From contig CANMGT010000001.1 in NCBI GenBank assembly GCA_947497495.1, positions 434,001 to 498,000 of the forward strand: a DNA stretch of 64,000 nucleotides. Reading direction: 5' to 3'. Positions 1 through 8,757 of the stretch are shown in pieces. The notes under the pieces were generated by a model. That model made no database searches and had not been told where the DNA came from. It worked only from the letters and a program-made list of their open reading frames with translations. A program made the position numbers and the translations under genes. This DNA comes from an uncultured Lentibacter sp. (GTDB taxonomy: Bacteria > Pseudomonadota > Alphaproteobacteria > Rhodobacterales > Rhodobacteraceae). How positions within the stretch are numbered: the stretch's first letter is position 1; each line of letters opens with the position of its first letter.

Positions 1-662
1 AGGCCGCAAAATCCAAGCGGGCCGTGCTGTTAACAGGTGCTGGCCGGGGTTTTTGTGCAGGGCAGGACTTAGGCGACCGCAACCCGGCAACGATGGACGG
101 CCCGCCCGACCTTGGCAAAACAGTGCGCGACTTCTGGGCGCCTCTGGTGCGCCAGATTCGCGGGCTGGAAATGCCCGTTGTTTGCGCGGTCAACGGTGTT
201 GCAGCAGGCGCTGGCTCGTCACTGGCGTTGAACTGCGACATGGTTTTTGCGGCTGAGTCGGCCAAATTTATCCAGTCGTTCGCCAAGGTCGGGCTTATCC
301 CCGACACGGGCGGCAGCTGGCAACTGACCCGTAAGCTTGGCCCTGCCCGAGCAATGGGGTTGGCGCTGACAGCCGAGCCGCTCACGGCCGCGCAAGCCGC
401 CGATTGGGGGCTCATCTGGAAGGCGCTGCCCGACGACACGCTCATGCAGGAAGCGCGCGCGCAGACCGAGCGCCTCGCCAACGGCCCGACATTCGGACTG
501 GCCGCAACCAAACGCGCGATTGACGCCGCAGCGACAAACACCCTCGACGCGCACCTCGAGCTCGAGGCCGACCTTATGAAAGCCTGCGGAGAAAGCGCGG
601 ATTACGCAGAGGGCGTCGCAGCTTTCTTGGGCAAACGCGCACCGGAGTATCAAGGCAAATGA
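1..662 (+). CDS. paaG: 2-(1,2-epoxy-1,2-dihydrophenyl)acetyl-CoA isomerase PaaG (5' end missing)
   Basis: Crotonase-family enzyme that isomerises ring-1,2-epoxyphenylacetyl-CoA to an oxepin in aerobic phenylacetate catabolism. The reading frame is open from base 3 with no stop, so the N-terminal 45 or so residues lie outside the window. Visible are the oxyanion-hole segment GAGRGFCAGQDL and, further on, AVNGVAAGAGSSLAL. The segment GLIPDTGGSW carries the Asp typical of PaaG rather than of hydratase paralogues. Its stop overlaps the paaI start as ATGA, so the genes are probably translationally coupled. A general enoyl-CoA hydratase is the alternative, but the paaI-paaK-regulator context favours PaaG. 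Confidence 0.87.
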   Translation, partial: AAKSKRAVLLTGAGRGFCAGQDLGDRNPATMDGPPDLGKTVRDFWAPLVRQIRGLEMPVVCAVNGVAAGAGSSLALNCDMVFAAESAKFIQSFAKVGLIPDTGGSWQLTRKLGPARAMGLALTAEPLTAAQAADWGLIWKALPDDTLMQEARAQTERLANGPTFGLAATKRAIDAAATNTLDAHLELEADLMKACGESADYAEGVAAFLGKRAPEYQGK

Positions 663-1084
663 CGACAGTTGCAGAACGTTCCGCCGCTGCTATGTGGGAA
701 GGCGACGAGGCCTCAAAGTGGCTTGGCTTCGAGATTACTTCTGTCAGCGAAGGCTGTGCCACTTTGGAAATGACAGTCGAGAAACACCACTGTAACGGCC
801 ATGGCATGTGCCACGGCGGCATAACCTTTGCGCTCGCTGACAGCGCCTTTGCTTTTGCGTGCAACTCTCGCAATCAATCGACTGTGGCACAGCACAACGC
901 GATCACCTACCTTGCCCCTGGCAAGCTGGGCGACAGGCTTACCGCGACGGCGCGGGAAGTCAGCCTTACGGGGCGATCAGGCATCTATGATGTCACCGTC
1001 AGCACCCAAACCGGAGTTATCATCGCCGAATTTCGCGGCAACTCGCGCGCGATCAAAGGCCAGCTATTTGAGGACAAATCATGA
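659..1084 (+). CDS. paaI: hydroxyphenylacetyl-CoA thioesterase PaaI
   Basis: A 141-residue hotdog-fold thioesterase of normal family length. It is thought to hydrolyse dead-end (hydroxy)phenylacetyl-CoA esters and release trapped coenzyme A. The segment HGMCHGGITFALADSAFAFA holds the HGG motif and the acidic residue of the hotdog helix, and VAQHNAITYLAP is the following strand. It overlaps paaG upstream and paaK downstream by 4 bp each (ATGA), giving a tightly coupled three-gene unit. The start is set by the upstream overlap. The family assignment is strong; the exact substrate is inferred from context. Confidence 0.9.
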   Translation: MTTVAERSAAAMWEGDEASKWLGFEITSVSEGCATLEMTVEKHHCNGHGMCHGGITFALADSAFAFACNSRNQSTVAQHNAITYLAPGKLGDRLTATAREVSLTGRSGIYDVTVSTQTGVIIAEFRGNSRAIKGQLFEDKS

Positions 1085-2391
1085 AAGACCTGACCCCAAG
1101 CCGCGACAGCCTAGACCCTATCGAAATCGCCAGCCGCGACGAGATCAGCGCGCTGCAACTCGAGCGCATGAAGTGGTCGCTGCGCCACGCCTATGACAAC
1201 GTCGCGATGTATCGCAAACGCTTTGACGAAGCGGGCGTTCACCCCGACGATCTGAAGGAGCTTAAAGACCTCGCGAAGTTCCCCTTCACCTATAAGAACG
1301 ACCTGCGCGACAACTACCCGTTCGGGCTGTCTGCGGTTCCCAAGAACAAACTTGCGCGCATCCATGCCTCGTCGGGCACGACGGGCAAGCCGACAGTTGT
1401 TGTCTACACCAAAAACGATATCGACGTTTGGGCAGACACCTTGGCGCGCAGCTTGCGAGCGTCGGGCCTCGCGGCGGGCGACATGGTGCACAACGCCTAT
1501 GGCTACGGGCTGTTCACAGGCGGCCTCGGCGCGCATTACGGCATCGAGCGGCTCGGGGCGACAGTCGTTCCCATGGGCGGCGGGCAGACGGAAAAGCAAG
1601 TCGGACTGATCACTGACTTTGAGCCAAAAGGCATCATGGTGACGCCGTCTTACATGCTGAACATCCTTGAAGGCTTCCACAAGGCGGGGATCGATCCGCG
1701 CAGCTCTTCGTTGCAAGTTGGCATTTTCGGTGCCGAGCCTTGGACAAACGCGATGCGCCTCGAAGTCGAAGAGGCGTTTGATATGCACGCTGTCGACATT
1801 TACGGCCTGAGCGAGATCATGGGGCCCGGTGTGGCCAACGAATGTGTCGAGACAAAGGATGGGCTGCATGTCTGGGAGGATCACTACTACCCGGAGATCA
1901 TCAACCCGGCCACAGGCGAGGTTGTGGAAGACGGCGAAGAAGGCGAGCTCGTCTTCACCACACTGACCAAGGAAGGCATGCCAATGATCCGCTATCGCAC
2001 CCGCGATCTGACGCGCTTGTTACCTGGCACGGCGCGCTCGATGCGACGGATGGAGAAGATCACCGGCCGCTCTGACGATATGATCATCCTGCGCGGTGTG
2101 AATGTCTTCCCGACGCAGATCGAGGAGCAGGTCATGGCGACAGGCGGCCTTGCACCCTACTTCCAGATAGAACTGCACAAGGCTGGCCGGATGGACGCGA
2201 TGCGCGTGTTCGTGGAAGCCGCCCCTGATGCCGCAGACGAGCTTTCCAAAACCGCCGCTGCGCGGATGCTGACCAAACACATCAAAGACATGGTCGGCGT
2301 GTCGACCGAGATTATCGTCGGCGAGCCCGGCTCTGTGGTGCGCAGCCAAGGCAAGGCTGTGCGCGTCGTCGACAACCGCAACAAGGGCTAA
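1081..2391 (+). CDS. paaK: phenylacetate-CoA ligase PaaK
   Basis: ATP-dependent, AMP-forming ligase that activates phenylacetate to phenylacetyl-CoA, the entry step of the pathway. The 436-residue length is typical. The phosphate-binding loop ASSGTTGKPTVVVY lies near residue 97, YGLSEIMGPGVA is the adenylation core motif, and ITGRSDDMIILRGVNVFP is the hinge plus C-terminal domain motif that separates the PaaK subfamily from other acyl-CoA synthetases. The start overlaps the paaI stop (ATGA). The oxygenase genes paaABCDE are not in the window and may lie to the left. Confidence 0.94.
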   Translation: MKDLTPSRDSLDPIEIASRDEISALQLERMKWSLRHAYDNVAMYRKRFDEAGVHPDDLKELKDLAKFPFTYKNDLRDNYPFGLSAVPKNKLARIHASSGTTGKPTVVVYTKNDIDVWADTLARSLRASGLAAGDMVHNAYGYGLFTGGLGAHYGIERLGATVVPMGGGQTEKQVGLITDFEPKGIMVTPSYMLNILEGFHKAGIDPRSSSLQVGIFGAEPWTNAMRLEVEEAFDMHAVDIYGLSEIMGPGVANECVETKDGLHVWEDHYYPEIINPATGEVVEDGEEGELVFTTLTKEGMPMIRYRTRDLTRLLPGTARSMRRMEKITGRSDDMIILRGVNVFPTQIEEQVMATGGLAPYFQIELHKAGRMDAMRVFVEAAPDAADELSKTAAARMLTKHIKDMVGVSTEIIVGEPGSVVRSQGKAVRVVDNRNKG

Positions 2392-2395
2392 GGCT

Positions 2396-2998
2396 TTGGC
2401 ACGCACTCTGGCTCAGGACTATGGCGACAAGCGCGAGGCTATCTTGCGCGCCGCCGCACGGTTGTTTGCCGACGAGGGCTATGGCCGCGCGTCGATGTCT
2501 CAGGTGGCGCAGAAATGCGGCATTTCGAAAGCAAATATCTACCACTACTACCCGAGCAAAGAAGCGCTACTGTTTGACATGCTCGACAGTCACCTCAGCG
2601 AGCTGCGCGACCGTGTTGTTAACCTCGCGTTCAAGAGCGACGACCCCAAGGTGCAGCTGCGCGCTATCATCACCGAAGTGCTTCTGACCTATCAGGGCGC
2701 TGACGCCGAACACGATGTTATGCTCAGCGCCATGCAAGCCCTGCCCGAGGCACAGCAAGACAAGTTGCGCCACTACCAGAAAGAGGCGACAGCCGTATTG
2801 CGCGACAGGCTGGTGGCTATCTGCCCCGCCGGTGTTACGGCTGACCGCGCAAAGCTCTGGGCGCTCACGATGTCCGTTTTCGGGATGCTGAACTGGCATT
2901 ACAAATGGAGCAGCACGGCTGACGAGGCGCTGCGCCGCGAGCACGCTGACATGATCACCGACTTGGTGATCGGCGGTGTAAAAGGCATGCAAGACTAG
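2396..2998 (+). CDS. TetR-family regulator, probably of phenylacetate genes
   Basis: A 200-residue TetR repressor. The N-terminal helix-turn-helix reads ASMSQVAQKCGISKANIYHYYPSKEALL (positions 33-60, quoted in part), followed by an all-helical ligand domain. No ATG fits: the first in-frame ATG is inside the DNA-binding domain, so translation probably begins at TTG 2396, 4 bp after the paaK stop. The IYHYYPSKEALLFDML stretch resembles the TetR repressors that sense phenylacetyl-CoA in other proteobacteria. With its place at the end of the operon this suggests autoregulated pathway control, but the effector is inferred. Confidence 0.82.
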   Translation: MARTLAQDYGDKREAILRAAARLFADEGYGRASMSQVAQKCGISKANIYHYYPSKEALLFDMLDSHLSELRDRVVNLAFKSDDPKVQLRAIITEVLLTYQGADAEHDVMLSAMQALPEAQQDKLRHYQKEATAVLRDRLVAICPAGVTADRAKLWALTMSVFGMLNWHYKWSSTADEALRREHADMITDLVIGGVKGMQD

Positions 2999-3007
2999 CA
3001 AAATGCT

Positions 3008-3039
3008 AACAGGGGCCTCTCCCCAAAGAGGCCCCTGTT
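3008..3039 (+). terminator. hairpin after the paa operon
   Basis: A perfect 13-bp inverted repeat (AACAGGGGCCTCT with its complement) around a 6-base loop starts 10 bp after the TetR stop. No long T-run follows on the plus strand, so it is a strong hairpin but not a textbook intrinsic terminator. It probably ends or protects the phenylacetate transcript. Confidence 0.65.
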
Positions 3040-3183
3040 CCCGCTCTGCCGGTGCAGAGGGTTCCGCGAGTGGTCGACGGAAATTGCAGTAAGCTTACGT
3101 TAGCGTCAACTTACTGAAGTCCCGATACACTCGCTTAGCGGGTAATTCAGGGGGAAAAATCGCGCTGAATTGTCAAAAAGCCA

Positions 3184-3216
3184 CAAAAAAGGCCCCGACA
3201 TTTCTGCCGAGGCCTC
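3184..3216 (-). terminator. rho-independent terminator of pnp
   Basis: On the minus strand an 11-bp stem, AGGCCTCGGCA paired with TGTCGGGGCCT (two G-T wobbles), closes a GAAA tetraloop and is followed by TTTTTT. It lies 21 bp downstream of the pnp stop and faces the separate paa hairpin from the convergent operon. Confidence 0.85.
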
Positions 3217-3236
3217 TCGTTTTGAAAAGCGAAGGT

Positions 3237-5378
3237 TTAGTCTTCTTTTTTCTCTTTTGCTTCAGGCGCAACTTCTTCGCCTGTTTCCTGATCGACAACT
3301 TTCATCGACAGACGCACCTTGCCGCGATCATCAAAGCCCAAGAGCTTCACTTTCACGTCTTGGCCTTCTTTCAGAACGTCTGAAGGATGGTTCAAGCGGC
3401 GGTTTTCGATCTGGCTCACGTGCACAAGGCCGTCGCGCTTACCAAAGAAGTTCACGAAGGCGCCGAAGTCGACGATCTTCACAACTTTACCGTCATAGAC
3501 CTGGCCTTCTTCCGGCTCTGCCACGATCGAGTGGATCATGTCGTAGGCCTTCTTGATGGCCTCGCCGTTCGGGCTCGCAATCTTGATGATGCCTTCGTCG
3601 TTGATGTCAACTTTCGCGCCTGACACTTCAACGATCTCACGGATCACCTTACCGCCTGAGCCGATCACTTCACGGATCTTGTCAGTCGGGATTTGCATTG
3701 TCTCAATGCGTGGTGCATGGATCGAGAAATCAGCTGCGCCGTCGAGCGCTTTGTTCATCTCGTTGAGAATGTGGATACGGCCGTCTTTCGCTTGCGCGAG
3801 GGCTTTTTCCATAATCTCTGGCGTGATGCCCGCAACTTTGATGTCCATCTGAAGCGATGTAATGCCATCGGCAGTACCGGCCACTTTGAAGTCCATATCA
3901 CCAAGGTGATCTTCGTCACCCAAGATGTCCGTCAGAACAGCGTAAGAGCCGTCTTCCTCAAGGATCAAGCCCATCGCAACACCGGCAACCGCTGTTTTGA
4001 GTGGCACGCCTGCGTCCATCATGGCGAGCGAGCCGCCACAGACTGACGCCATTGATGACGAGCCGTTTGACTCTGTGATCTCTGACACAAGGCGGATCGT
4101 GTAGGGGAAGTCTGTCGCGGCAGGCAAAACAGCCTGAAGAGCGCGCCAAGCGAGCTTACCATGGCCGATTTCGCGGCGTCCGGGAGGGCCCACACGGCCT
4201 GCTTCACCAACCGAATAGGGCGGGAAGTTGTAGTGCAGCAGGAAGTTTGACTTGAAGTTGCCGTGCAGCGCGTCGATGAACTGCTCGTCGTCTCCGGTGC
4301 CGAGCGTTGTCACAACGAGGCCCTGTGTTTCACCGCGTGTGAACAGCGCTGAGCCGTGTGTGCGCGGCAGAAGGCCTGTTTCGCTCACGATCGGGCGCAC
4401 TGTGTCGAGGTCGCGACCATCGATACGCTTGCCTGTTTTTACAACGTCACCACGCAGGATGCCAGCTTCGAGCTTTTTCATCGCCGAGCCAAGGTTGGCA
4501 TCGTCGCGTTGCTCGTCTGTCAGCGCTTCCAGAATAGCGGTGCGCGCTTCAGAAACAGCTGTCGTGCGCTCTTGCTTGTCGGTGTTCGCAAAGGCTGCGC
4601 GCATTTGCGCTTCGCCAGCGGCTTTCACAGCTTCATAAAGCTCCGAGTAGTCGGCTGGCTGGAAGTCGAACGGCTCTTTCGCGCACTCTTCGGCGAGCGA
4701 GATGATGCAGTCGATAACCGGCTGGATGTTGTCATGGGCAAACTTCACCGCGCCAAGCATCTCTGCTTCGCTAAGTTCATATGCTTCTGACTCAACCATC
4801 ATCACGGCGTCTTTTGTGCCGGCGACAACAAGGTCCAGACGCTGGTCTGGGTTGTTGCGAAGGTCTTGCATGTCGTCAACCGTTGGGTTGAGCACATACT
4901 CACCGTCTTCAAAGCCAACGCGCGCACAGGCGATCGGGCCCATGAACGGCGCGCCAGAAATTGTGAGCGCTGCTGAAGCCGCGATCATCGCAACCATGTC
5001 TGGGTCATTCACGAGGTCATGCGACAGAACTGTACACATCACCAGAACTTCGTTTTTGAAGCCCGGAACGAACAGCGGGCGCAACGGACGGTCGATAAGA
5101 CGCGCAGTCAGCGTCTCTTTTTCCGTCGGACGTGCTTCACGCTTGAAGAAGCCACCAGGGATCTTGCCAGCGGCGTAGTATTTCTCTTGGTAGTGAACTG
5201 TCAGCGGGAAAAAGTCTTGGCCCGGCTTTTGCTTTTTCGCAAAAGTAACAGCGGCCATGACTGACGTTTCACCAAGTGTGGCGATGACACAGCCATCAGC
5301 CTGACGGGCAATCTTGCCCGTTTCGAGTGTCAGCGTCTCTTCGCCCCACTCGATCGATTTTTTTGTTACGTTAAACAT
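3237..5378 (-). CDS. pnp: polyribonucleotide nucleotidyltransferase (PNPase)
   Basis: 3'-to-5' phosphorolytic exoribonuclease, trimeric and cytoplasmic, acting in mRNA decay with the degradosome. Two RNase PH-like domains cover the first ~550 residues (for example [20 protein letters not shown]), followed by a KH domain ([20 protein letters not shown]) and an S1 domain ([20 protein letters not shown]), then an acidic/lysine tail. I chose the ATG at 5378 (713 aa) rather than an open frame running 30 codons further upstream, because AAGGA sits before it and [11 protein letters not shown] is the usual N-terminus. rpsO, its usual upstream partner, is 1.6 kb away behind two opposite-strand genes. 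Confidence 0.96.
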   Translation of the reverse strand: MFNVTKKSIEWGEETLTLETGKIARQADGCVIATLGETSVMAAVTFAKKQKPGQDFFPLTVHYQEKYYAAGKIPGGFFKREARPTEKETLTARLIDRPLRPLFVPGFKNEVLVMCTVLSHDLVNDPDMVAMIAASAALTISGAPFMGPIACARVGFEDGEYVLNPTVDDMQDLRNNPDQRLDLVVAGTKDAVMMVESEAYELSEAEMLGAVKFAHDNIQPVIDCIISLAEECAKEPFDFQPADYSELYEAVKAAGEAQMRAAFANTDKQERTTAVSEARTAILEALTDEQRDDANLGSAMKKLEAGILRGDVVKTGKRIDGRDLDTVRPIVSETGLLPRTHGSALFTRGETQGLVVTTLGTGDDEQFIDALHGNFKSNFLLHYNFPPYSVGEAGRVGPPGRREIGHGKLAWRALQAVLPAATDFPYTIRLVSEITESNGSSSMASVCGGSLAMMDAGVPLKTAVAGVAMGLILEEDGSYAVLTDILGDEDHLGDMDFKVAGTADGITSLQMDIKVAGITPEIMEKALAQAKDGRIHILNEMNKALDGAADFSIHAPRIETMQIPTDKIREVIGSGGKVIREIVEVSGAKVDINDEGIIKIASPNGEAIKKAYDMIHSIVAEPEEGQVYDGKVVKIVDFGAFVNFFGKRDGLVHVSQIENRRLNHPSDVLKEGQDVKVKLLGFDDRGKVRLSMKVVDQETGEEVAPEAKEKKED

Positions 5379-5470
5379 TTCGTTTCCTTGTCGGAGCACC
5401 CACGAGCGTATCCCGTGTCTCCTGTTTGAATGGCGGCCCCATTGCCGCCGGCTCCTACTATCTTGCATTT

Positions 5471-5494
5471 GATGTGCCGGAGCCTTTGCACATC
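5471..5494 (-). promoter_or_regulatory. hairpin in the pnp upstream region
   Basis: GATGTGC and GCACATC form a 7-bp stem about 90 bp upstream of the pnp start. PNPase is known to control its own mRNA through leader hairpins in enterobacteria. Whether this hairpin is in the transcript is not shown by the sequence. A second imperfect palindrome, ACAAGGTAATTACCCTTGT, lies at 5538-5556. The rest of 5379-5664 shows no gene. Confidence 0.3.
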
Positions 5495-5664
5495 GTCTCA
5501 GATGAGCGGGCCATACAGGAGTTTTGAGCGTTTGGAAACAAGGTAATTACCCTTGTCGCCAAGCTGACAACAGAGTGTTTTTAACCTATGAGTAGATTCT
5601 TGCTGCTAAAAAGTAGAAACTTGCGAGCCTAGGCCGCCAAACCGCCTGCAAAAAACGAGGGCTT

Positions 5665-6372
5665 ATGACAAAGACCAAGTTGATAACTGCTATTTTGTTG
5701 ACGCTTTTTTCAAGCGTAGGCCTTCTGGCAACAACAGCCCATGCCAAAGATGGCCAGCCGCGGATTGTTGCCATTGGTGACAGCCTGATGGCATGGCACC
5801 GCGGTGCAAATCTGTCGATCGCAGATGAGGTTTCCAAGGGGCTGTCAGAACCAGTGGTGAACCGCTCGATTTCTGGCGCGCGGATCATCTACGGCCTGCC
5901 GATCACCGGCGCGCTCGGCATGAAAATCGCCAACCAGTTCCGCGAGGATCGCGTTGATTGGGTTATCATGACAGGCGGTGGCAACGACTTCATGATGGGC
6001 TGCGGCTGCGGTGCCTGTGAGCGGCGCATGGCAAAGCTTATCTCGGCAGATGGTGGGCGCGGCGAAGTGCCTAAACTTATCTCCGATATCCGCAAAACAG
6101 GCGCGCGCGTTGTCTATGTCGGTTACCTACGTAGCCCCGGTGTAGGCTCGCCGATCGAAAGCTGCAAAGACGAGGGCGACGAGTTTGAAGCCCGCCTCGG
6201 CAAACTCGCCAAACGCGACAAAGGGCTCTACTTTCTCTCGCTGCAAGATTTGGTTCCAAGCGGAGACCGGAGCTTTCATGGCGCCGATATGATCCACCCG
6301 TCGCGCAAAGCCAGTCGCGCCATCGGGGCGCGCATCACCCGCCTGATCCAGAAAGCCGACCGCACGCGATGA
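5665..6372 (+). CDS. secreted SGNH/GDSL-family hydrolase
   Basis: A 235-residue exported esterase or lipase-like protein. Residues 1-27 are a signal peptide ending TTAHA. Block I is IVAIGDSLMAW with the nucleophilic Ser, block III is GGGNDF with the oxyanion Asn, and block V is ADMIHPS with the Asp-His pair, so the catalytic set is complete. A cysteine cluster MGCGCGACERR near residue 110 is unusual and could form disulfides or bind a metal. The ATG at 5665 follows ACGAGG. Substrate unknown; possible activities include acyl ester, thioester or polysaccharide acetyl ester hydrolysis. It precedes a periplasmic DsrE-like gene by 83 bp on the same strand. Confidence 0.8.
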   Translation: MTKTKLITAILLTLFSSVGLLATTAHAKDGQPRIVAIGDSLMAWHRGANLSIADEVSKGLSEPVVNRSISGARIIYGLPITGALGMKIANQFREDRVDWVIMTGGGNDFMMGCGCGACERRMAKLISADGGRGEVPKLISDIRKTGARVVYVGYLRSPGVGSPIESCKDEGDEFEARLGKLAKRDKGLYFLSLQDLVPSGDRSFHGADMIHPSRKASRAIGARITRLIQKADRTR

Positions 6373-6455
6373 TACAAACGTGATCGGGCACTCGCCTCGC
6401 AGCATTGATCGTAAAGGCTCCAGGCTTTAGGCTTCCCGTCAAAAGGAGCCACCCG

Positions 6456-6929
6456 ATGCGCTGGATTTTCACCACACTTACCGCCCTCATGTTACTCGGG
6501 TTTGCAGCCCCTGCCCATGCGCAAATCGAGCGGATATTGACTCTGGATACGTCGCCAGTTGGTGTTGTTTTTGAAGTTGCGCAAGGCGACGAAAGCGCAT
6601 TGAGCTGGGCGCTTCCCAAGATCGAACGATACACAAAACGGCTCAAAGACAAATTCCCCAATATCCAGATTGCTGTCGTCACACATGGGCGCGAGCAATT
6701 CGGACTAGTTGACGGGTTTGAAGGGACACGGGCGCAGAAAATTCGCCGCAAAGCTCTACAAATGACGCAATCAGGCACAACACTCCATGTCTGCGATGGC
6801 CACAACAAAGCGCGCGGGGTGTCTGCCAGTGCCTTTCCTGCGCATATCAATGTTGCACCGTCTGGCCCCAAGCAAGTGCAAGCTCTTCGCGACTTGGGCT
6901 ATGTGCTTGTACAAATTCGCAACCGCTAG
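6456..6929 (+). CDS. periplasmic DsrE-family protein
   Basis: A 157-residue protein with a signal peptide (MRWIFTTLTALMLLGFAAPA, cleaved near AHA-Q) followed by a DsrE/DsrF-like fold. The pattern VVFEVAQGDESALSWALPKI, then TLHVCDGHNKARGV with a single conserved-looking Cys, then LRDLGYVLVQIRN is typical of exported DsrE proteins near sulfur or redox genes. The start at 6456 is preceded by AAGGAG at a good distance; an open frame extends 17 codons upstream but has no ribosome site. The role is unknown; sulfur-carrier activity is known for cytoplasmic relatives only. Confidence 0.72.
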   Translation: MRWIFTTLTALMLLGFAAPAHAQIERILTLDTSPVGVVFEVAQGDESALSWALPKIERYTKRLKDKFPNIQIAVVTHGREQFGLVDGFEGTRAQKIRRKALQMTQSGTTLHVCDGHNKARGVSASAFPAHINVAPSGPKQVQALRDLGYVLVQIRNR

Positions 6930-6945
6930 CTGCTCTCAAGCCCAA

Positions 6946-6977
6946 AGAAAAACCGCGCCCTGTTGACAGGACGCGGC
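6946..6977 (-). terminator. rho-independent terminator of rpsO
   Basis: On the minus strand CCGCGTCCTG and CAGGGCGCGG pair (one wobble) around a TCAA loop, followed by TTTTTC. It lies between the rpsO stop and the convergent DsrE gene. Its presence indicates that rpsO is normally transcribed as a separate unit from pnp. Confidence 0.85.
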
Positions 6978-7003
6978 TTCCATAATTTCGCGTTGATCTG
7001 CGC

Positions 7004-7273
7004 TTAGCGGCGGATGCCGAGGCGTTTGATCAGGTCTTGGTAACGCGCTTCATCTTTGCCTTTGGTGTAGTCCAAGAGCTTACGACGCAGAGCAACCATT
7101 TTCAAAAGACCACGGCGACCGTGGTTGTCTTTCTTGTGGGTTTTGAAGTGCTCTGTCAGCGTGTTGATACGTGATGTCAGAATGGCAACCTGAACTTCCG
7201 GTGAGCCTGTATCGCCTTCTTTGGTGGCGAATTCTTTCATCAAGCGTGTTTTTTCTTCTGGCGTAATCGACAT
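7004..7273 (-). CDS. rpsO: 30S ribosomal protein S15
   Basis: An 89-residue S15 of the usual length, which binds 16S rRNA early in small-subunit assembly. The segments [33 protein letters not shown] and [20 protein letters not shown] are diagnostic. The ATG at 7273 has AAGGAG 8 bases upstream; the longer open frame lacks support. In most proteobacteria rpsO directly precedes pnp. Here both keep the same orientation, but two plus-strand genes and an rpsO terminator separate them. Confidence 0.97.
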   Translation of the reverse strand: MSITPEEKTRLMKEFATKEGDTGSPEVQVAILTSRINTLTEHFKTHKKDNHGRRGLLKMVALRRKLLDYTKGKDEARYQDLIKRLGIRR

Positions 7274-7441
7274 CGGGGTCTCCTTAAAAAGTGTTTCGTT
7301 CGGGCACGAGCCGGGATGTCGTCCAGCAAGGTCCATGAGATGCGCCTAACCCAATAGGGTAAGACAGAAGCGGCGTATAGGCCGATTCACCTGAAAAGAA
7401 AAGAGAAATCATCGGCGATGCGGGCAGACCCCGCTTACAGT

Positions 7442-8401
7442 TCAGGCGGCGAACAATAGGGAGGCGTCGCTCTGCGCCATGATCAATATGTCATCCATCG
7501 TTAGCGGCGACTCCGAGTTGACAGCAGCGACAAGTGCGCCGTTGAGCAAAACATGCGTTACGTCTTCATCAAGCGCATCCGCAATCAACGTCAGCTCGGG
7601 TACTTCCGTGCCTTCGTATACCACAATCAAGCGGTCGTCCCCGGACTCAAAATCTTGCACGACAACTTCTTCACCGGGAACAGCCCAGTCGCCCAACACG
7701 ATATTGTCAACACCCAGCCCCGATGTGACGAAGTCACCTTGGCCTGCGAAGATGTCGTCATCGCCTGAACCTCCGTTCAGAAAGTCCTGCGCGTCGTCGC
7801 CACGGCCATCAAGCATGTCGTCTCCTGCGCCACCAAACAACAAGTCTTGCCCAGCGCCGCCGTTAAGGCTGTCATCATCAAGGCCACCATGCAGCGTATC
7901 ATCGCCCTCATCGCCGTATAGGTCGTCTTCGCCCGCGCCGCCTTGCAGAGAGTCGTCACCCGCGCCGCCATTCAGCATGTCACCGTCGCCATATCCATAG
8001 AGGCTGTCGTCGTCGTCCTCGCCAGAGAGCGTATCAGCGCCATCTCCGCCATGAAGCGTATCGCTGCCCAAGCCACCAAACAACTCATCTGCGCCTTCGG
8101 CGCCGTGCAGATCATCATCGCCGCCCGCGCCAGACAAAGTGTCGTCGCCCGCATAGCCGTTCATCTGGTCAGCGCCTTCAGTGCCGTCTAGCGCTTCGCC
8201 CGTGTCATCACCGGACACAATGCTGCCATCACCATCGTCAGAATTCCTAGGCCCATCACCCGGCAGGAACAAATCGGTGTTCACATCAGCTTCGCCAGGG
8301 ATGACTGGGATACTGTCGTCGTTTTCGCCAGAATCATCAAAACCGATGAAAACCGTCGCGCCAACAAGCGCCATTCCCATAAGACCAGCAAGGATCAACA
8401 T
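7442..8401 (-). CDS. RTX-repeat calcium-binding protein with N-terminal membrane anchor
   Basis: A 319-residue protein starting with one hydrophobic helix (MLILAGLMGMALVGATVFIG). A low-complexity acidic spacer follows, then about 16 consecutive nonapeptides of the GGxGxDxLx type (for example GGAGDDSLQ, GGLGSDTLH), which bind Ca2+ in a parallel beta-roll. The last ~90 residues are a non-repetitive acidic domain. The ATG at 8401 has GGAG upstream; an open frame reaches further but begins only with TTG. The helix could anchor the repeat domain outside the cell. No type I secretion genes are nearby. Function unknown; adhesion or extracellular structure is a guess. Confidence 0.8.
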   Translation of the reverse strand: MLILAGLMGMALVGATVFIGFDDSGENDDSIPVIPGEADVNTDLFLPGDGPRNSDDGDGSIVSGDDTGEALDGTEGADQMNGYAGDDTLSGAGGDDDLHGAEGADELFGGLGSDTLHGGDGADTLSGEDDDDSLYGYGDGDMLNGGAGDDSLQGGAGEDDLYGDEGDDTLHGGLDDDSLNGGAGQDLLFGGAGDDMLDGRGDDAQDFLNGGSGDDDIFAGQGDFVTSGLGVDNIVLGDWAVPGEEVVVQDFESGDDRLIVVYEGTEVPELTLIADALDEDVTHVLLNGALVAAVNSESPLTMDDILIMAQSDASLLFAA

Positions 8402-8478
8402 GACCCGACTCCACACATAGATGAGTTTCAAATAGGCCTCATCGCAACCCAATAGTCAAAGTAATATGGCCTAAATGG

Positions 8479-8757
8479 TTAACGATCCCTTTCGATCTGA
8501 TCGGCAATTTGCGCCGCCCACTCGCCAATAACGGGAATAAATTCAATTTGCGCAACCCACCAAGCCAAAAGCGAAACCAGAAGCGTCGCGCCGATCACCG
8601 AGCCAAGCCCGAACGCCAAACCACGCATAAAGTTAAACCCAAGCAACCGCCAAAACGAGTTATGCAGCGTAACAAAGCGGTGCGTATTGAGCCGCTCGAC
8701 CTCTTGGGTCAGCCTCTCTAGCGCGTGATGCACTTCTTCTGGTGTTCTCTCGGGCAT
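8479..8757 (-). CDS. DUF5665-like small membrane protein
   Basis: A 92-residue protein with an N-terminal charged helix (PEEVHHALERLTQEVERLN), a linker and a membrane segment (GLAFGLGSVIGATLLVSLLAWW), then a short amphipathic tail. It resembles the DUF5665 family by eye. Its ATG directly follows the stop of the DUF1643 gene, so the two are probably co-translated. Function not known. Confidence 0.7.
   Translation of the reverse strand: MPERTPEEVHHALERLTQEVERLNTHRFVTLHNSFWRLLGFNFMRGLAFGLGSVIGATLLVSLLAWWVAQIEFIPVIGEWAAQIADQIERDR

Noticed and set aside
7479..8000. A Ser/Pro-rich plus-strand frame antisense to the RTX gene
   Set aside because: The repetition is the reverse reading of the Asp/Gly RTX codons.
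7780..8190. Tandem repeats that could be taken for a CRISPR array or satellite DNA
   Set aside because: The 27-bp period is in frame with GGxGxDxLx nonapeptides and the copies diverge at silent sites, so it is coding repetition.
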